Shown: piece after piece, positions 16,789 through 24,966 of the stretch | Layout of the letters: each line of letters starts with the position of its first letter | How positions within the stretch are numbered: position 1 is the stretch's first letter | From: Bacteroidales bacterium | Lineage (GTDB): Bacteria; Bacteroidota; Bacteroidia; Bacteroidales; Marinilabiliaceae | DNA length: 64,000 bases | Direction: 5' to 3' | NCBI GenBank assembly: GCA_017417385.1 | Contig: JAFPZF010000007.1 | Span: 85,977 to 149,976 of the forward strand | The notes under the pieces: model-generated | What the model saw: the letters and a program-made list of their open reading frames with translations, nothing else | The model's database searches: none | Told to the model about the DNA's origin: nothing | Translations under genes and position numbers: made by a program

Positions 16789-18108
16789 CTATTGAGGGGC
16801 GACGACAGGGCGGACGTTATGACCGAAATAGGGCATACGGGTAGAGAGCGGAGAGTCAACACCGGAGGAAGAGAAGTGCAGGTAGTAAATACGACGGAAG
16901 TCGTTGGCGTTGCTCGTCCAGAAGTTACCCTCGAGACCCTGCCCAAGAACATTGCGCTCACCGGAGCTACTGACAGAGACAGAGCCACCGGCAGGGAGGA
17001 AGAGCGTACGTCCGCTCGGACCGACGACGACGATACCCGGGACGTCCTGATAGGTCGTCCAATGCCAAGTACACTCGCGGACTAGCTCGGAGAACTGCTC
17101 GTAGGTTGGAGTCTCGTAGCCTACGCCCATATTCATAGAAGCCATGTCGCGGTCCTTGACGCCCTGGATAGACTCGTTGGGGACCGCATAGTCGTTAACG
17201 TTGCCAGTATATTTCTCACCGGAGGGGTCTCCCCAAGGGAAATAGTCGCCCGGGTCGGTGACAGAGTTGGCTCCCACATTCTTGCTAGCCCAGAGAGTGT
17301 GACTAGTGAGACCGAGGTCGACCATGGCATCGTCGGAGATAGAGAGTTTGGCAGTCGTAAACTTGCGGGCGTAGCCGAAGTAGTAGACCGTATCGATCTT
17401 AAGGAAGGCCATGTAGGTGTAGGTAGTCTGTTCGCGAAGCCCCTCGAGGTCGGTCTGAAAGAGCGTAGAGTCGTTGGGGACAATATGCCCGACAGCGATC
17501 TTGTCGACCTTGACATTAGGGCGGTCAGTATTACGGTCAGTGTAGAGGACGCCGACCTGACCGCTGAAACGCTTGTCGCGTATGTCGATAGAAGTATTGC
17601 CGTAGATAGTCGCGCTATAAGGCGTCACATCGGAAGCGTCAAGAGACTCGGCGCGCCCCATGACAGTCGTAAAATAGAAGACACGGCCGTAGACATACCT
17701 CTTACGCTTAGCGTCGAAGGCGAAGGCTCGGTACTTGTAGGTCGTCCCCATAAGAAGCCCCGTGACCTCGGAGGTGAAAGTCGGTTGCTGACTCCTATTG
17801 AGAATCGTCTTGACACTATCTGCGCCGTAGGTGATGAGGGAGTCGACCGAAATAGTCGAGAGGAGGAAGCCATGCTTCTCGTTGGAGCCGAGGACAGAAG
17901 GGAGGTTACCCTTGATATTGAGACGTCCGCGGAGCTTGGCGCTGAAGAAGGTGATATCGGAGGCGGAGCCGGTCACAACAGTATCGGTACTCTGGAGCCA
18001 ATAGTCGTTGTCGAAGTAGAAGTAAGGATCCTGAGCGTCGCGCTCGACCTCCTTGGTACAGCCCAAGAGAAAGAGAGAGGCGGCGAGGACAGATATAAGA
18101 TATTTCAT
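16789..18108 (-). CDS. Lipoprotein with two FN3-like domains and a C-terminal FISUMP domain
   Basis: A 439-residue protein. The start at 18108 (MKYLISVLAASLFLLGC) is preferred to one 54 bases upstream because it gives a clean lipobox and because the promoter element at 18132-18139 would exclude the longer form. Two fibronectin-III-like units follow (one ending TTYKYRAFAFDAKRKRYVYGRVFYFTT, the other TTYTYMAFLKIDTVYYFGYARKFTT). The C-terminal C-type-lectin-like domain has VDLGLTSHTLWASKNVGA, YFPWGDPSG, ETPTYEQFSEL, FWTSN and GHNVRPV. Probably outer-membrane anchored and surface-exposed; ligand unknown. It heads the cluster of minus-strand envelope genes. Confidence 0.78.
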   Translation of the reverse strand: MKYLISVLAASLFLLGCTKEVERDAQDPYFYFDNDYWLQSTDTVVTGSASDITFFSAKLRGRLNIKGNLPSVLGSNEKHGFLLSTISVDSLITYGADSVKTILNRSQQPTFTSEVTGLLMGTTYKYRAFAFDAKRKRYVYGRVFYFTTVMGRAESLDASDVTPYSATIYGNTSIDIRDKRFSGQVGVLYTDRNTDRPNVKVDKIAVGHIVPNDSTLFQTDLEGLREQTTYTYMAFLKIDTVYYFGYARKFTTAKLSISDDAMVDLGLTSHTLWASKNVGANSVTDPGDYFPWGDPSGEKYTGNVNDYAVPNESIQGVKDRDMASMNMGVGYETPTYEQFSELVRECTWHWTTYQDVPGIVVVGPSGRTLFLPAGGSVSVSSSGERNVLGQGLEGNFWTSNANDFRRIYYLHFSSSGVDSPLSTRMPYFGHNVRPVVAPQ

Positions 18109-18131
18109 CGTACAGTCATCAATTGATGGCG

Positions 18132-18139
18132 CAAATATA
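18132..18139 (-). promoter_or_regulatory. -7 element of the FN3/FISUMP lipoprotein gene
   Basis: Minus-strand TATATTTG, 23 bases before the start codon at 18108. Its position decides the start choice. Confidence 0.6.
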
Positions 18140-18270
18140 AGATGATAGCGGAAAACACGCAATTATTTCCGAATCTTTCTAACGAAGAGAGACATAGGAA
18201 TGAGGGAATGAAGAGAGACGTAAGCTAACGGAGGAAGAAGATGTCGGGAACCGAAAGGGGGACGACGAAG

Positions 18271-18313
18271 TTAACATAAGAGGGACAAGGTCTAATACAA
18301 GGCTAACCCAGGG
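18271..18313 (+). repeat. Dispersed TCTAATACA/GCTAACC intergenic repeat, full copy
   Basis: The 43 bases beginning TTAACATAAGAGGGACAAGG and continuing with TCTAATACAAGGCTAACCC closely match 29618-29662. The rest of the 18140-18469 gap is purine-rich with no coding frame that looks real. Confidence 0.55.
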
Positions 18314-18469
18314 AGTAGAATCGGGGAAGATTCGCTAAGGATAGGTAGAGAATCCGACACAGATAGCACGAGGGTAGCACGAAGATACGAGAAACGCTCG
18401 GGAAGCCGCATAGAACAAGGGATTGAGACGGGTGAAGTGAACGAAAGTTCTGACAAGCGGGCGCAACTA

Positions 18470-18500
18470 TTGACCATTGTGCAAAAAACAGATAACTTTG
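18470..18500 (+). promoter_or_regulatory. Promoter of the TANFOR-like remnant
   Basis: TTG at 18470-18472 and TAACTTTG at 18493-18500 with a 20-base spacer, 22 bases before the GTG start. The promoter is intact although the gene behind it is broken. Confidence 0.65.
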
Positions 18501-18522
18501 CGTATTCCAAAGAGACAGTGAT

Positions 18523-18852
18523 GTGCAGACCCGCAAATATCACTTCGAGAAGAGAACTTTGAAGCGAATAGTCAACATACTGCTGTTACTGCTACTGAGC
18601 ATAGTGACATTTGCTCAGCGAACGCCTATTACCGTCACGACGATACTGACGCCGCCTTACACGACGTCGCTATTCACGATGGCAGAGAGCGGGAGTACAC
18701 GGTTGATGGTGAATCTGTTGGTGAATGACGTTACAATCACGGAGATACCCGTGAAACTCCACATCAAGATGGAGAGTGCTGGCATCACTATCGAGAGCAT
18801 ACCGACCTTTTTCGAACAAAAAAATAGACAAAATGTCCAAAAAATCGAATAA
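18523..18852 (+). pseudogene. Truncated N-terminus of a TANFOR-type surface protein
   Basis: 109 residues from a GTG: a signal peptide (VNILLLLLLSIVTFAQ) then TPITVTTILTPPYTTSL, MAESGSTRLMVNLLVND and ITIESIPTFF. This is the N-terminal beta-sandwich characteristic of very large Bacteroidota surface proteins of TANFOR type, which normally continue for well over 1,000 residues. After TFF the sequence turns into Lys/Gln-rich AT-rich DNA and stops, so the gene is cut. The partner outer-membrane gene (19576) is also a fragment, showing that a former two-gene locus has decayed around an AT-rich insertion. Confidence 0.7.
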
Positions 18853-19357
18853 TGTAAATATTATTATCCACGTAATAGGTTGTATACTATCCATATGTGG
18901 ATGCTTTTATATTCATTCTAATATGAATGTGTTGTGTGTTATATGCTTTGGTGTTTTTGTATATATGTTGATAAAAACAATTAGTAATGCACCAACATCT
19001 CTCTTATTTATGCTTATACCATTGCTTTCGTTAGCATTCGTGTTGGCGTATTTTGAAAAACAACAAACACAAAAGGAAATAGATTGTTATGGAAGCATAG
19101 TAACTATCGCAATTGTTGAAGATGTGTACAATTATAAAGGAATTCACAAAATAGTTTTTCATTATAAAACCATATCTGATCTCACATTACATATGAGTTG
19201 TAGTTGCGAACAAGAAATAGTTAGTAATATGCGGATAAACGATACTATATTAATTGAGTATTCTAAGTTGTCACATGATAGGTTTTTTATTTATAACTAT
19301 TTTCCTTCCAAAGAGGAAATTTCGAAATACAAAAATGGAGTTCCATACGAAACCTAA
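18833..19357 (+). CDS. AT-rich membrane protein of unknown function
   Basis: A 174-residue protein starting at the ATG at 18833 (MSKKSNN). Three hydrophobic helices occupy about residues 8-70 (IIIHVIGCILSICGCFYI, NVLCVICFGVFVYMLI, LLFMLIPLLSLAFVLAY), followed by a soluble beta-rich domain of about 95 residues. Base composition is much richer in A+T than the neighbours and codon use differs (TAT, ATA, AAA, TTT), which signals recent acquisition. It sits exactly where the TANFOR-like gene breaks off. It resembles small cargo membrane proteins of unknown role; an immunity-protein role is possible but is only a guess. Confidence 0.6.
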   Translation: MSKKSNNVNIIIHVIGCILSICGCFYIHSNMNVLCVICFGVFVYMLIKTISNAPTSLLFMLIPLLSLAFVLAYFEKQQTQKEIDCYGSIVTIAIVEDVYNYKGIHKIVFHYKTISDLTLHMSCSCEQEIVSNMRINDTILIEYSKLSHDRFFIYNYFPSKEEISKYKNGVPYET

Positions 19358-19575
19358 GAAGAAACAGTAATCAGTAAGAGTTCCTACGTTCGGCTTTCCG
19401 CCACCTCGCAGCAAAAAACAACGCTCCAGCCATGTGCATAAATAATAATCGAATGGTATCGTCCTATTCTGCTTGATTTTAACCAGTGCCAACAGATAAA
19501 ACAGAATAGAACTATCCAACGAATATATGATGTAAACTTGCAAAACGATGTTCTACTTCGAACCAAATAACTAAA
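19358..19575. other. AT-rich intergenic DNA between acquired gene and outer-membrane remnant
   Basis: No gene, tRNA or inverted repeat is recognised. The frames present are short. A weak TAAACTTG lies about 40 bases before the next start and could be a residual promoter. Confidence 0.35.
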
Positions 19576-20241
19576 ATGAAATATTACGCAGCACTACTAA
19601 TCAGCATTTTCTCCCGAGTAGCTATCTCCTCCGCCCAAGACATTGAGCAACTTGCCAAGGCAGACCCTGTGGCATGGAACGGCGGACTGACGTGGAGCAA
19701 TATCTTTACGTGGCCAAAGGATAGTGCGAAGCAAGTGCCGACATATTCATACTATATCTCGGGAAGCCTCAACACCACAATATTTGGCGTGGTCGGTGTG
19801 CCAATATCGTTCGCATATACAAACAATAAGCTGAGTTCTACAGTTACATATCCATTCAACCGTTTCACGCTCACGCCATCGTACAAGTGGATAAAACTGC
19901 ACATCGGCTACTCGCAGATGACCTTCTCGCCATACACCATGGCGGGGCACGATTTCCTTGGTGGCGGCGTGGAGCTAACGCCAGACGATAGCCGTGGCAG
20001 TTCTCGGCGTTCTTCGGGAGGCTCAACAAGGCAGTGCCATGCGACAGTCCTTCCTACAGAACAATATCATACACTACAAATAACAACTGACACAGTTTAT
20101 CTTACACCCCCGACTAGACGGACAGAAAAGATAGCGCACATACTCGCAAAGGAGATTCGAGAGCGACAGAAAAATGTGCGACAGAGAGTAGAACTAAAAA
20201 AACGACACCAAAAGAAACAAAAATTAAGACAAGACGTATAA
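19576..20241 (+). pseudogene. Frameshifted, truncated outer-membrane partner of the TANFOR-type protein
   Basis: The first 137 residues resemble the N-terminus of the large Bacteroidota outer-membrane proteins encoded beside TANFOR genes: a signal peptide, DIEQLAKADPVAWNGGLTWS, YYISGSLNTTIFGVVGVP, SFAYTNNKLSS, PFNRFTLTPSYKWIKLHIGY and GHDFLGGGVELTP. Right after this the expected continuation (QFSAFFGRLNKAVP) appears in another frame, at about 20000-20040. The open frame therefore contains a frameshift and ends in an unrelated basic tail. The gene is both frameshifted and cut short. An alternative is that the basic tail is a new functional fusion, which seems unlikely. Confidence 0.65.
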
Positions 20242-20246
20242 GGGGC

Positions 20247-21428
20247 ATGAAACAAAGAGAAAACAGAATGAAAGAGGGCATATATTACATCGGGGCAAGC
20301 GACACCGAGATAGACCTGTTTGAGAACCAGTATCCAGTGCCAGAGGGCATGGCATATAACTCATACGTCATAATCGACGAGAAGACAGCGGTCATGGACA
20401 CCGTCGATGCGAGGGTGACAGAGAAGTGGCAGAAGCGACTGACGGAGACGCTCGGAGACAGGAAGCCCGACTATCTCGTCGTCCAGCACCTCGAGCCGGA
20501 CCACTCTGCAAACATAGGATGGTTTGCGGAGAAGTGGCCAGAGGCGACAATAGTCTTGACGGCAAAGGCGGCGCAGATGCTGCCACAGTTCTTTGCAGAC
20601 ATAAAATTCAAGACGCAGACCGTCAAGGAAGGAGATACACTCAACCTCGGCAAGCACACACTACAGTTCATCATGGCGCCCATGGTACATTGGCCTGAGG
20701 TCATGATGAGCTATGAGCAGACGACACATTCACTCTTCTCGGCGGACGCATTCGGCGAGTTTGGGGCGACGACCGAGAACGGCGAGGATGACGACGACTG
20801 GACACCGGGAGCGAGAAGGTATTACTACAACATAGTCGGCAAGTATGGAGTCCAGGTGCAGGGAGTCTTGAAGAAGGCGGCAGCACTCAAGATAGAGACC
20901 ATATATCCGCTGCACGGACCGATATTGAGGGAGAACATAGGAGAGTACGTAGGACACTATGCAAACTGGAGCAGCTGGAAGGCCGAGCAGAAGGGAATAG
21001 TCGTAGCCGTCGCGTCGATACACGGTAACACAGCGAAGGCGGCTGAGACAATCGTCGAGAAGCTAAAGGCGCAGGGGGTAGAGAGCAAGCTGATAGACCT
21101 GACACGCACGGAAGTCTCGTATGCCGTTGCGGAGGCTATGGATCATGAGGGGCTGATAGTCGCGGCATCGTCGTACGATGCGGGACTGTTCCCACCGATG
21201 GAGAACTTCCTGCTCCACCTGAAGGCCAAGTCTTATCAGAACAGGAAAGTCGGCATCGTCGAGAACGGGTCTTGGGCGCCGACAGCGGGAAAGATCATGA
21301 GGGGCATACTGGAGAGCATGAAAGGCATCGAGATAGTAGAGCCAATGGTCACGATAAAGACGAAGCCCAACGAAACGGTGTGGGCACAGACAGAAGAGAT
21401 GATAAAGGCATTGACAGGAAAGAAATGA
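20247..21428 (+). CDS. Flavodiiron protein (FprA-type A-type flavoprotein)
   Basis: A 393-residue cytoplasmic oxygen or nitric-oxide reductase. The N-terminal metallo-beta-lactamase-like domain carries the diiron ligand motif HLEPDH and further ligands at HWPEVM and PLHGP. The C-terminal flavodoxin domain (about 250-393) begins GIVVAVASIHGNTAKAAE, the FMN phosphate loop. It detoxifies O2 or NO using rubredoxin or NADH electrons in anaerobes. Translation could also start at the ATG at 20268 (MKEGIYYIG), which fits family alignments better; both are in frame. Its stop overlaps the thioesterase start (ATGA), coupling the two. Confidence 0.93.
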   Translation: MKQRENRMKEGIYYIGASDTEIDLFENQYPVPEGMAYNSYVIIDEKTAVMDTVDARVTEKWQKRLTETLGDRKPDYLVVQHLEPDHSANIGWFAEKWPEATIVLTAKAAQMLPQFFADIKFKTQTVKEGDTLNLGKHTLQFIMAPMVHWPEVMMSYEQTTHSLFSADAFGEFGATTENGEDDDDWTPGARRYYYNIVGKYGVQVQGVLKKAAALKIETIYPLHGPILRENIGEYVGHYANWSSWKAEQKGIVVAVASIHGNTAKAAETIVEKLKAQGVESKLIDLTRTEVSYAVAEAMDHEGLIVAASSYDAGLFPPMENFLLHLKAKSYQNRKVGIVENGSWAPTAGKIMRGILESMKGIEIVEPMVTIKTKPNETVWAQTEEMIKALTGKK

Positions 21429-21829
21429 TATCTCACACGACGAAGGTAAGAGTCCGATATGCGGACACGGACAAGATGGGCGTAGTATATTACTCCAACT
21501 ACGCCGTATACTATGAGGTAGCGAGGACAGAGATGTTCAGGGAGCTCGGGTTCCCATACAGCGAGATGGAGAAAGCCGGGATAGCGTTACCAGTGAAGGA
21601 GTTGAGCTGCAAGTATCATAAATCGGCGCGATATGACGAGCTGCTGAGTGTCGAGGCGAGGATAGAGACCATGCCGACGGCGAAAGTCGTGTTCAACTAC
21701 GAGATCAAGAACGAGGCTGGCGAGCTATTGAACGAAGGCAGCACGACACTCGTCTTCGTCAACATCGAGACGGGTCGTCCGACGAGGGTGCCGAAGGTAT
21801 TAGCTGCCGCCATGGAGAAGTATTTCTAG
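21425..21829 (+). CDS. Acyl-CoA thioesterase, 4HBT/YbgC family
   Basis: A 134-residue hotdog-fold protein beginning at the ATG that overlaps the flavodiiron stop. The signature VRYADTDKMGVVYYSNYAVYYE contains the catalytic Asp of the YbgC/4-hydroxybenzoyl-CoA thioesterase family. The remaining strands (AKVVFNYEIKN, STTLVFVN) complete the fold. It hydrolyses acyl-CoA or acyl-ACP thioesters in the cytoplasm; the substrate is unknown. Its TAG stop forms the first bases of the inverted-repeat element that follows, showing insertion immediately at the gene end. Confidence 0.9.
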   Translation: MISHTTKVRVRYADTDKMGVVYYSNYAVYYEVARTEMFRELGFPYSEMEKAGIALPVKELSCKYHKSARYDELLSVEARIETMPTAKVVFNYEIKNEAGELLNEGSTTLVFVNIETGRPTRVPKVLAAAMEKYF

Positions 21830-22091
21830 GGACCTTCTATAAATTGTTTTTTCTGCGTTGGCGTTGCCTTCATTCCTCACGCTCGGCAATTTGTGCAAGC
21901 ACATTGCTCTCGCTTAATCGGAATGTTGCATTCAACTTTGAAATCCTCATGTACTTCAGTACACTCCGGTATTCAAAGTCTCATGCGCCTTGGCTTCGCC
22001 TCTTGTGCTCTCGCTCGGCAAATTGCAAGCAAGCTTGCTTTGCACTCGCTTAATCGCACAAGTGAAAAACCTAATTTCTAGAACTTCCCTA
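21827..22091. repeat. Modular inverted-repeat element, copy 1 (module order A-B-C)
   Basis: About 265 bases bounded by imperfect inverted ends (TAGGGACCTTCTATAAATTG at the left; reverse of the right end TAGGGAAGTTCTAGAAATTAG-like). Inside are three hairpin-bounded modules: A 21871-21925 (CATTCC/GGAATG), B 21935-21979 (ACTTTGAA/TTCAAAGT) and C 22002-22062 (CTTGTGC/GCACAAG). A and C share CTCGGCAA and CTCGCTTAATCG cores. No transposase-like frame is present, so it is non-autonomous. Confidence 0.75.
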
Positions 22092-22134
22092 TAATGTTTT
22101 GGTAAAAAAGATTTAATAATTCGGATAGTAGCAT

Positions 22135-22142
22135 TAACTTTG
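22135..22142 (+). promoter_or_regulatory. -7 element between the two repeat elements
   Basis: TAACTTTG followed by GCGGG. It would start a transcript that runs through the second inverted-repeat element into gmd, giving that mRNA a leader of about 320 bases. Confidence 0.5.
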
Positions 22143-22185
22143 CGGGTTGAAAGGGTCCTGACAGACTAAGCCCAGGACGACAGGA

Positions 22186-22448
22186 AGGAAACTTCTATAA
22201 GTTGCTTTTTCTGCGCTACACTCAACTTTGAAATCCTCATGTACATCAGTACACTCCGGTGTTCAAAGTCTCATGCGCCTTGACTTTGTCTTCATTCCTC
22301 ACGCTCGGCAATTTGTGCAAGCACATTGCTCTCGCTTAATCGGAATGTTGGCTTCGCCTCTTGTGCTCTCGCTCGGCAAATTGCAAGCAAGCTTGCTTTG
22401 CACTCGCTTAATCGCACAAGTGAAAAACAAATTTATAGAACTTCCCTA
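22186..22448. repeat. Modular inverted-repeat element, copy 2 (module order B-A-C)
   Basis: About 263 bases with ends AGGAAACTTCTATAAGTTG and AATTTATAGAACTTCCCTA. The same modules as copy 1 are present but A and B are exchanged: B 22225-22269, A 22293-22347, C 22360-22420. The right end lies 27 bases before the gmd start, so this copy is part of the gmd leader. Confidence 0.75.
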
Positions 22449-22475
22449 AAAGAAAATAACAAAAAGAACAGACAT

Positions 22476-23594
22476 ATGAGCAACAAGGTAGCATTCATTA
22501 CAGGAATAACGGGCCAGGACGGTGCGTATCTTGCAGAGTTTCTGCTTAAGAAGGGGTATGTAGTCCATGGACTGAAGCGTAGGACGAGCCTATTCAACAC
22601 AGACAGGATAGACCACTTGTATCAGGATCCACATTCAGAGGACAGGAGGTTCTTCCTCCACTATGGAGACTTGACGGACTCGACCAACCTGATACGTCTT
22701 GTTCAGGACATACAGCCGGACGAGATATACAACCTTGCTGCGATGAGCCATGTCGGAGTGTCGTTTGACACCCCAGAGTACACGGCAAATGCCGATGGCA
22801 TCGGTGTATTGAGGATACTGGAGGCTATACGCTTGCTGGGGCTGACAGAGAAGACACGATTCTATCAGGCGTCGACGAGTGAGCTCTTCGGCAAGGTGCA
22901 GGAGATACCACAGAAGGAGACCACTCCATTCTACCCGAGGTCGCCGTATGCAGTTGCCAAGTTGTATGGATACTGGATAACAGTCAATTACAGGGAGGCG
23001 TACAAGATGTTCGCATGCAACGGCATACTGTTCAACCACGAGAGCCCGATAAGGGGCGAGACGTTCGTCACTCGAAAGATCACGAGAGCGGTAGCGAGGA
23101 TAGGACTTGGACTTCAGGACAAGCTATATCTCGGCAACCTGTCGGCTAAGCGAGACTGGGGGCATGCTAAGGACTATGTCCAGGCGATGTGGCACATCTT
23201 GCAGCAGGACCAGCCGGAGGACTTCGTCATAGCAACAGGCATCACGACCGAGGTCAGGGAGTTCGTCAAGAGGGCATTCGCATACATCGGAGTAACGTTG
23301 AGGTTTGAGGGAACCGGCGTTGATGAGAAGGGTATCGTCGAGAGCTGCTCGAACCCAGAGTTCCAGTTGGAGAAGGGACGAGTCGTCGTAGAGGTAGACC
23401 CGAGGTACTTCCGTCCGACAGAGGTAGAGCTGCTGATCGGTGACCCGGCGAAGGCAAACAAGAAGTTGAACTGGAAGCCGACATACGACCTGCAGGGCCT
23501 GATAGAGGACATGATGCAGAGCGACATCAAGGTGATGAAGAAAGAGAAGTATCTGAAAGATGGTGGTTATCAGACGATGAACTACTACGAATAG
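22476..23594 (+). CDS. gmd: GDP-mannose 4,6-dehydratase
   Basis: A 372-residue short-chain dehydrogenase/reductase that converts GDP-D-mannose to GDP-4-keto-6-deoxy-D-mannose, the first step to GDP-L-fucose. The start at 22476 ([19 protein letters not shown]) places the NAD(P)-binding GxxGxxG at residue 10; the longer open frame reads through the repeat element and is not coding. The active-site Y-x-x-x-K is YAVAKLY, and the family block [15 protein letters not shown] is present. It is followed 15 bases later by GDP-fucose synthase, so the pair is one operon for surface glycan or glycoprotein fucosylation. Confidence 0.96.
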   Translation: MSNKVAFITGITGQDGAYLAEFLLKKGYVVHGLKRRTSLFNTDRIDHLYQDPHSEDRRFFLHYGDLTDSTNLIRLVQDIQPDEIYNLAAMSHVGVSFDTPEYTANADGIGVLRILEAIRLLGLTEKTRFYQASTSELFGKVQEIPQKETTPFYPRSPYAVAKLYGYWITVNYREAYKMFACNGILFNHESPIRGETFVTRKITRAVARIGLGLQDKLYLGNLSAKRDWGHAKDYVQAMWHILQQDQPEDFVIATGITTEVREFVKRAFAYIGVTLRFEGTGVDEKGIVESCSNPEFQLEKGRVVVEVDPRYFRPTEVELLIGDPAKANKKLNWKPTYDLQGLIEDMMQSDIKVMKKEKYLKDGGYQTMNYYE

Positions 23595-23609
23595 GAGGCT
23601 TAAGAAGAG

Positions 23610-24713
23610 ATGGAAAAGCAGAGCAAGATATACGTAGCGGGGCATCGCGGGCTCGTAGGGTCGGCGATAGTTCGCAACCTACGGAGCAAGGGATATACGA
23701 ACATCATCGGCAGGACCCACAAGGAGCTTGACCTGACGGACCAGGCGGCAGTCAGAAAGTTCTTTGAGGAGGAGAGGCCGGAGTACGTCTTCCTTGCGGC
23801 GGCACACGTAGGCGGCATCATGGCTAACTCGATATACAGGGCGGACTTCATCTTGATAAACCTCCAGATCCAGAACAACGTGATAGCAGCGTCGAAGGAG
23901 ACGGGAGTAAAGAAGCTGATGTTCCTTGGATCATCGTGCATCTATCCGAGGATGGCGCCACAGCCGATCAAGGAGGAGGCGTTGTTGACGGACGAGCTCG
24001 AGTACACCAATGAGCCATACGCGTTAGCGAAGATAGCCGGCATAAGGTTGTGCGAGTCGATGAACCTGCAGTATGGGACGAACTACATAGCAGTGATGCC
24101 TACCAATCTGTATGGTCCGGCGGACAACTATGACCTCGTACGCAGCCACGTGCTACCGGCGATGATCAGAAAGATGCACCTCGGTCATGCGCTTGAAGAA
24201 GGCAAGTGGGACGTCATACGCAAAGATCTGAACATCAGGCCAGTCGGAGAAGTCAACGGAGAGTCGAGCGAGGCAGAGATAAAGGCATTGCTCGAGAAAT
24301 ACGGACTGAAGCAGGCGGCAGACGGGAGCGTAGTTCTCAACTTGTGGGGCTCTGGCAAGCCACTGAGGGAGTTCCTACACTCGGACGACATGGCGGATGC
24401 CTGCGTATACCTGATGGAGAAGGTAGACTTCAAGGACATAGTTGACGCAAGGGGGCAGAAAGAGGTCCGCAACACCCATATCAACATAGGTAGTGGGACG
24501 GAGCTCACGATAGCAGACCTGGCGGGCATAGTCAAGGAGACCGTCGGATTCAGAGGGAAGATAGAGTGGGACGCGACAAAGCCAGACGGCACGCCGAGGA
24601 AGCTGATGGACGTCAGCAGACTGGCAAACCTCGGGTGGAGATACAGAATCACATTGCCGGAGGGCATAGCGGGAGTCTACAAAGACTACGTCGCGCAGCA
24701 GGCGGGCAAATAG
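23610..24713 (+). CDS. fcl: GDP-L-fucose synthase
   Basis: A 367-residue SDR epimerase-reductase that turns the Gmd product into GDP-L-fucose using NADPH. The N-terminal [14 protein letters not shown] binds the cofactor; the catalytic block SSCIYP and YALAKIAG (Tyr/Lys) follow; [10 protein letters not shown] and [17 protein letters not shown] are family signatures. It is slightly longer than the E. coli enzyme because of an insert around residues 195-240 ([21 protein letters not shown]), as in other Bacteroidales. Co-transcribed with gmd. Confidence 0.96.
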   Translation: MEKQSKIYVAGHRGLVGSAIVRNLRSKGYTNIIGRTHKELDLTDQAAVRKFFEEERPEYVFLAAAHVGGIMANSIYRADFILINLQIQNNVIAASKETGVKKLMFLGSSCIYPRMAPQPIKEEALLTDELEYTNEPYALAKIAGIRLCESMNLQYGTNYIAVMPTNLYGPADNYDLVRSHVLPAMIRKMHLGHALEEGKWDVIRKDLNIRPVGEVNGESSEAEIKALLEKYGLKQAADGSVVLNLWGSGKPLREFLHSDDMADACVYLMEKVDFKDIVDARGQKEVRNTHINIGSGTELTIADLAGIVKETVGFRGKIEWDATKPDGTPRKLMDVSRLANLGWRYRITLPEGIAGVYKDYVAQQAGK

Positions 24714-24966
24714 AAGCCGCCAAAGCTGAAAGGGAAGAAGGGGAAGAAGAGGAAGATATAAGAAAAGAGGGAGAAGGAGAGAAGGAAGAAGGGAGAACGT
24801 TACGAGAAAGAATCATAACTGAGACTGAAAGATAGACACCGAGAGAGGCAAGGGCAGTGATGCCCTTGTCGACTCGAGGGTCAAGCTATGAGAAGCTGAA
24901 AAAGAATCGAGAAGGACAAAAAAGGTGTTCTGAATCGAAAGAAATCACAAAATCAAATAGTGCAAT

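Noticed and set aside
14637..18108. FISUMP lipoproteins as additional diversity-generating retroelement targets
   Set aside because: The two proteins are too diverged to show framework conservation with interleaved variable codons; nothing beyond the shared fold supports it.
21844..22449. Short open frames within the inverted-repeat elements ([21 protein letters not shown] type)
   Set aside because: They arise from the repeat modules, differ between copies because modules are shuffled, and have no initiation context; treated as non-coding repeats.
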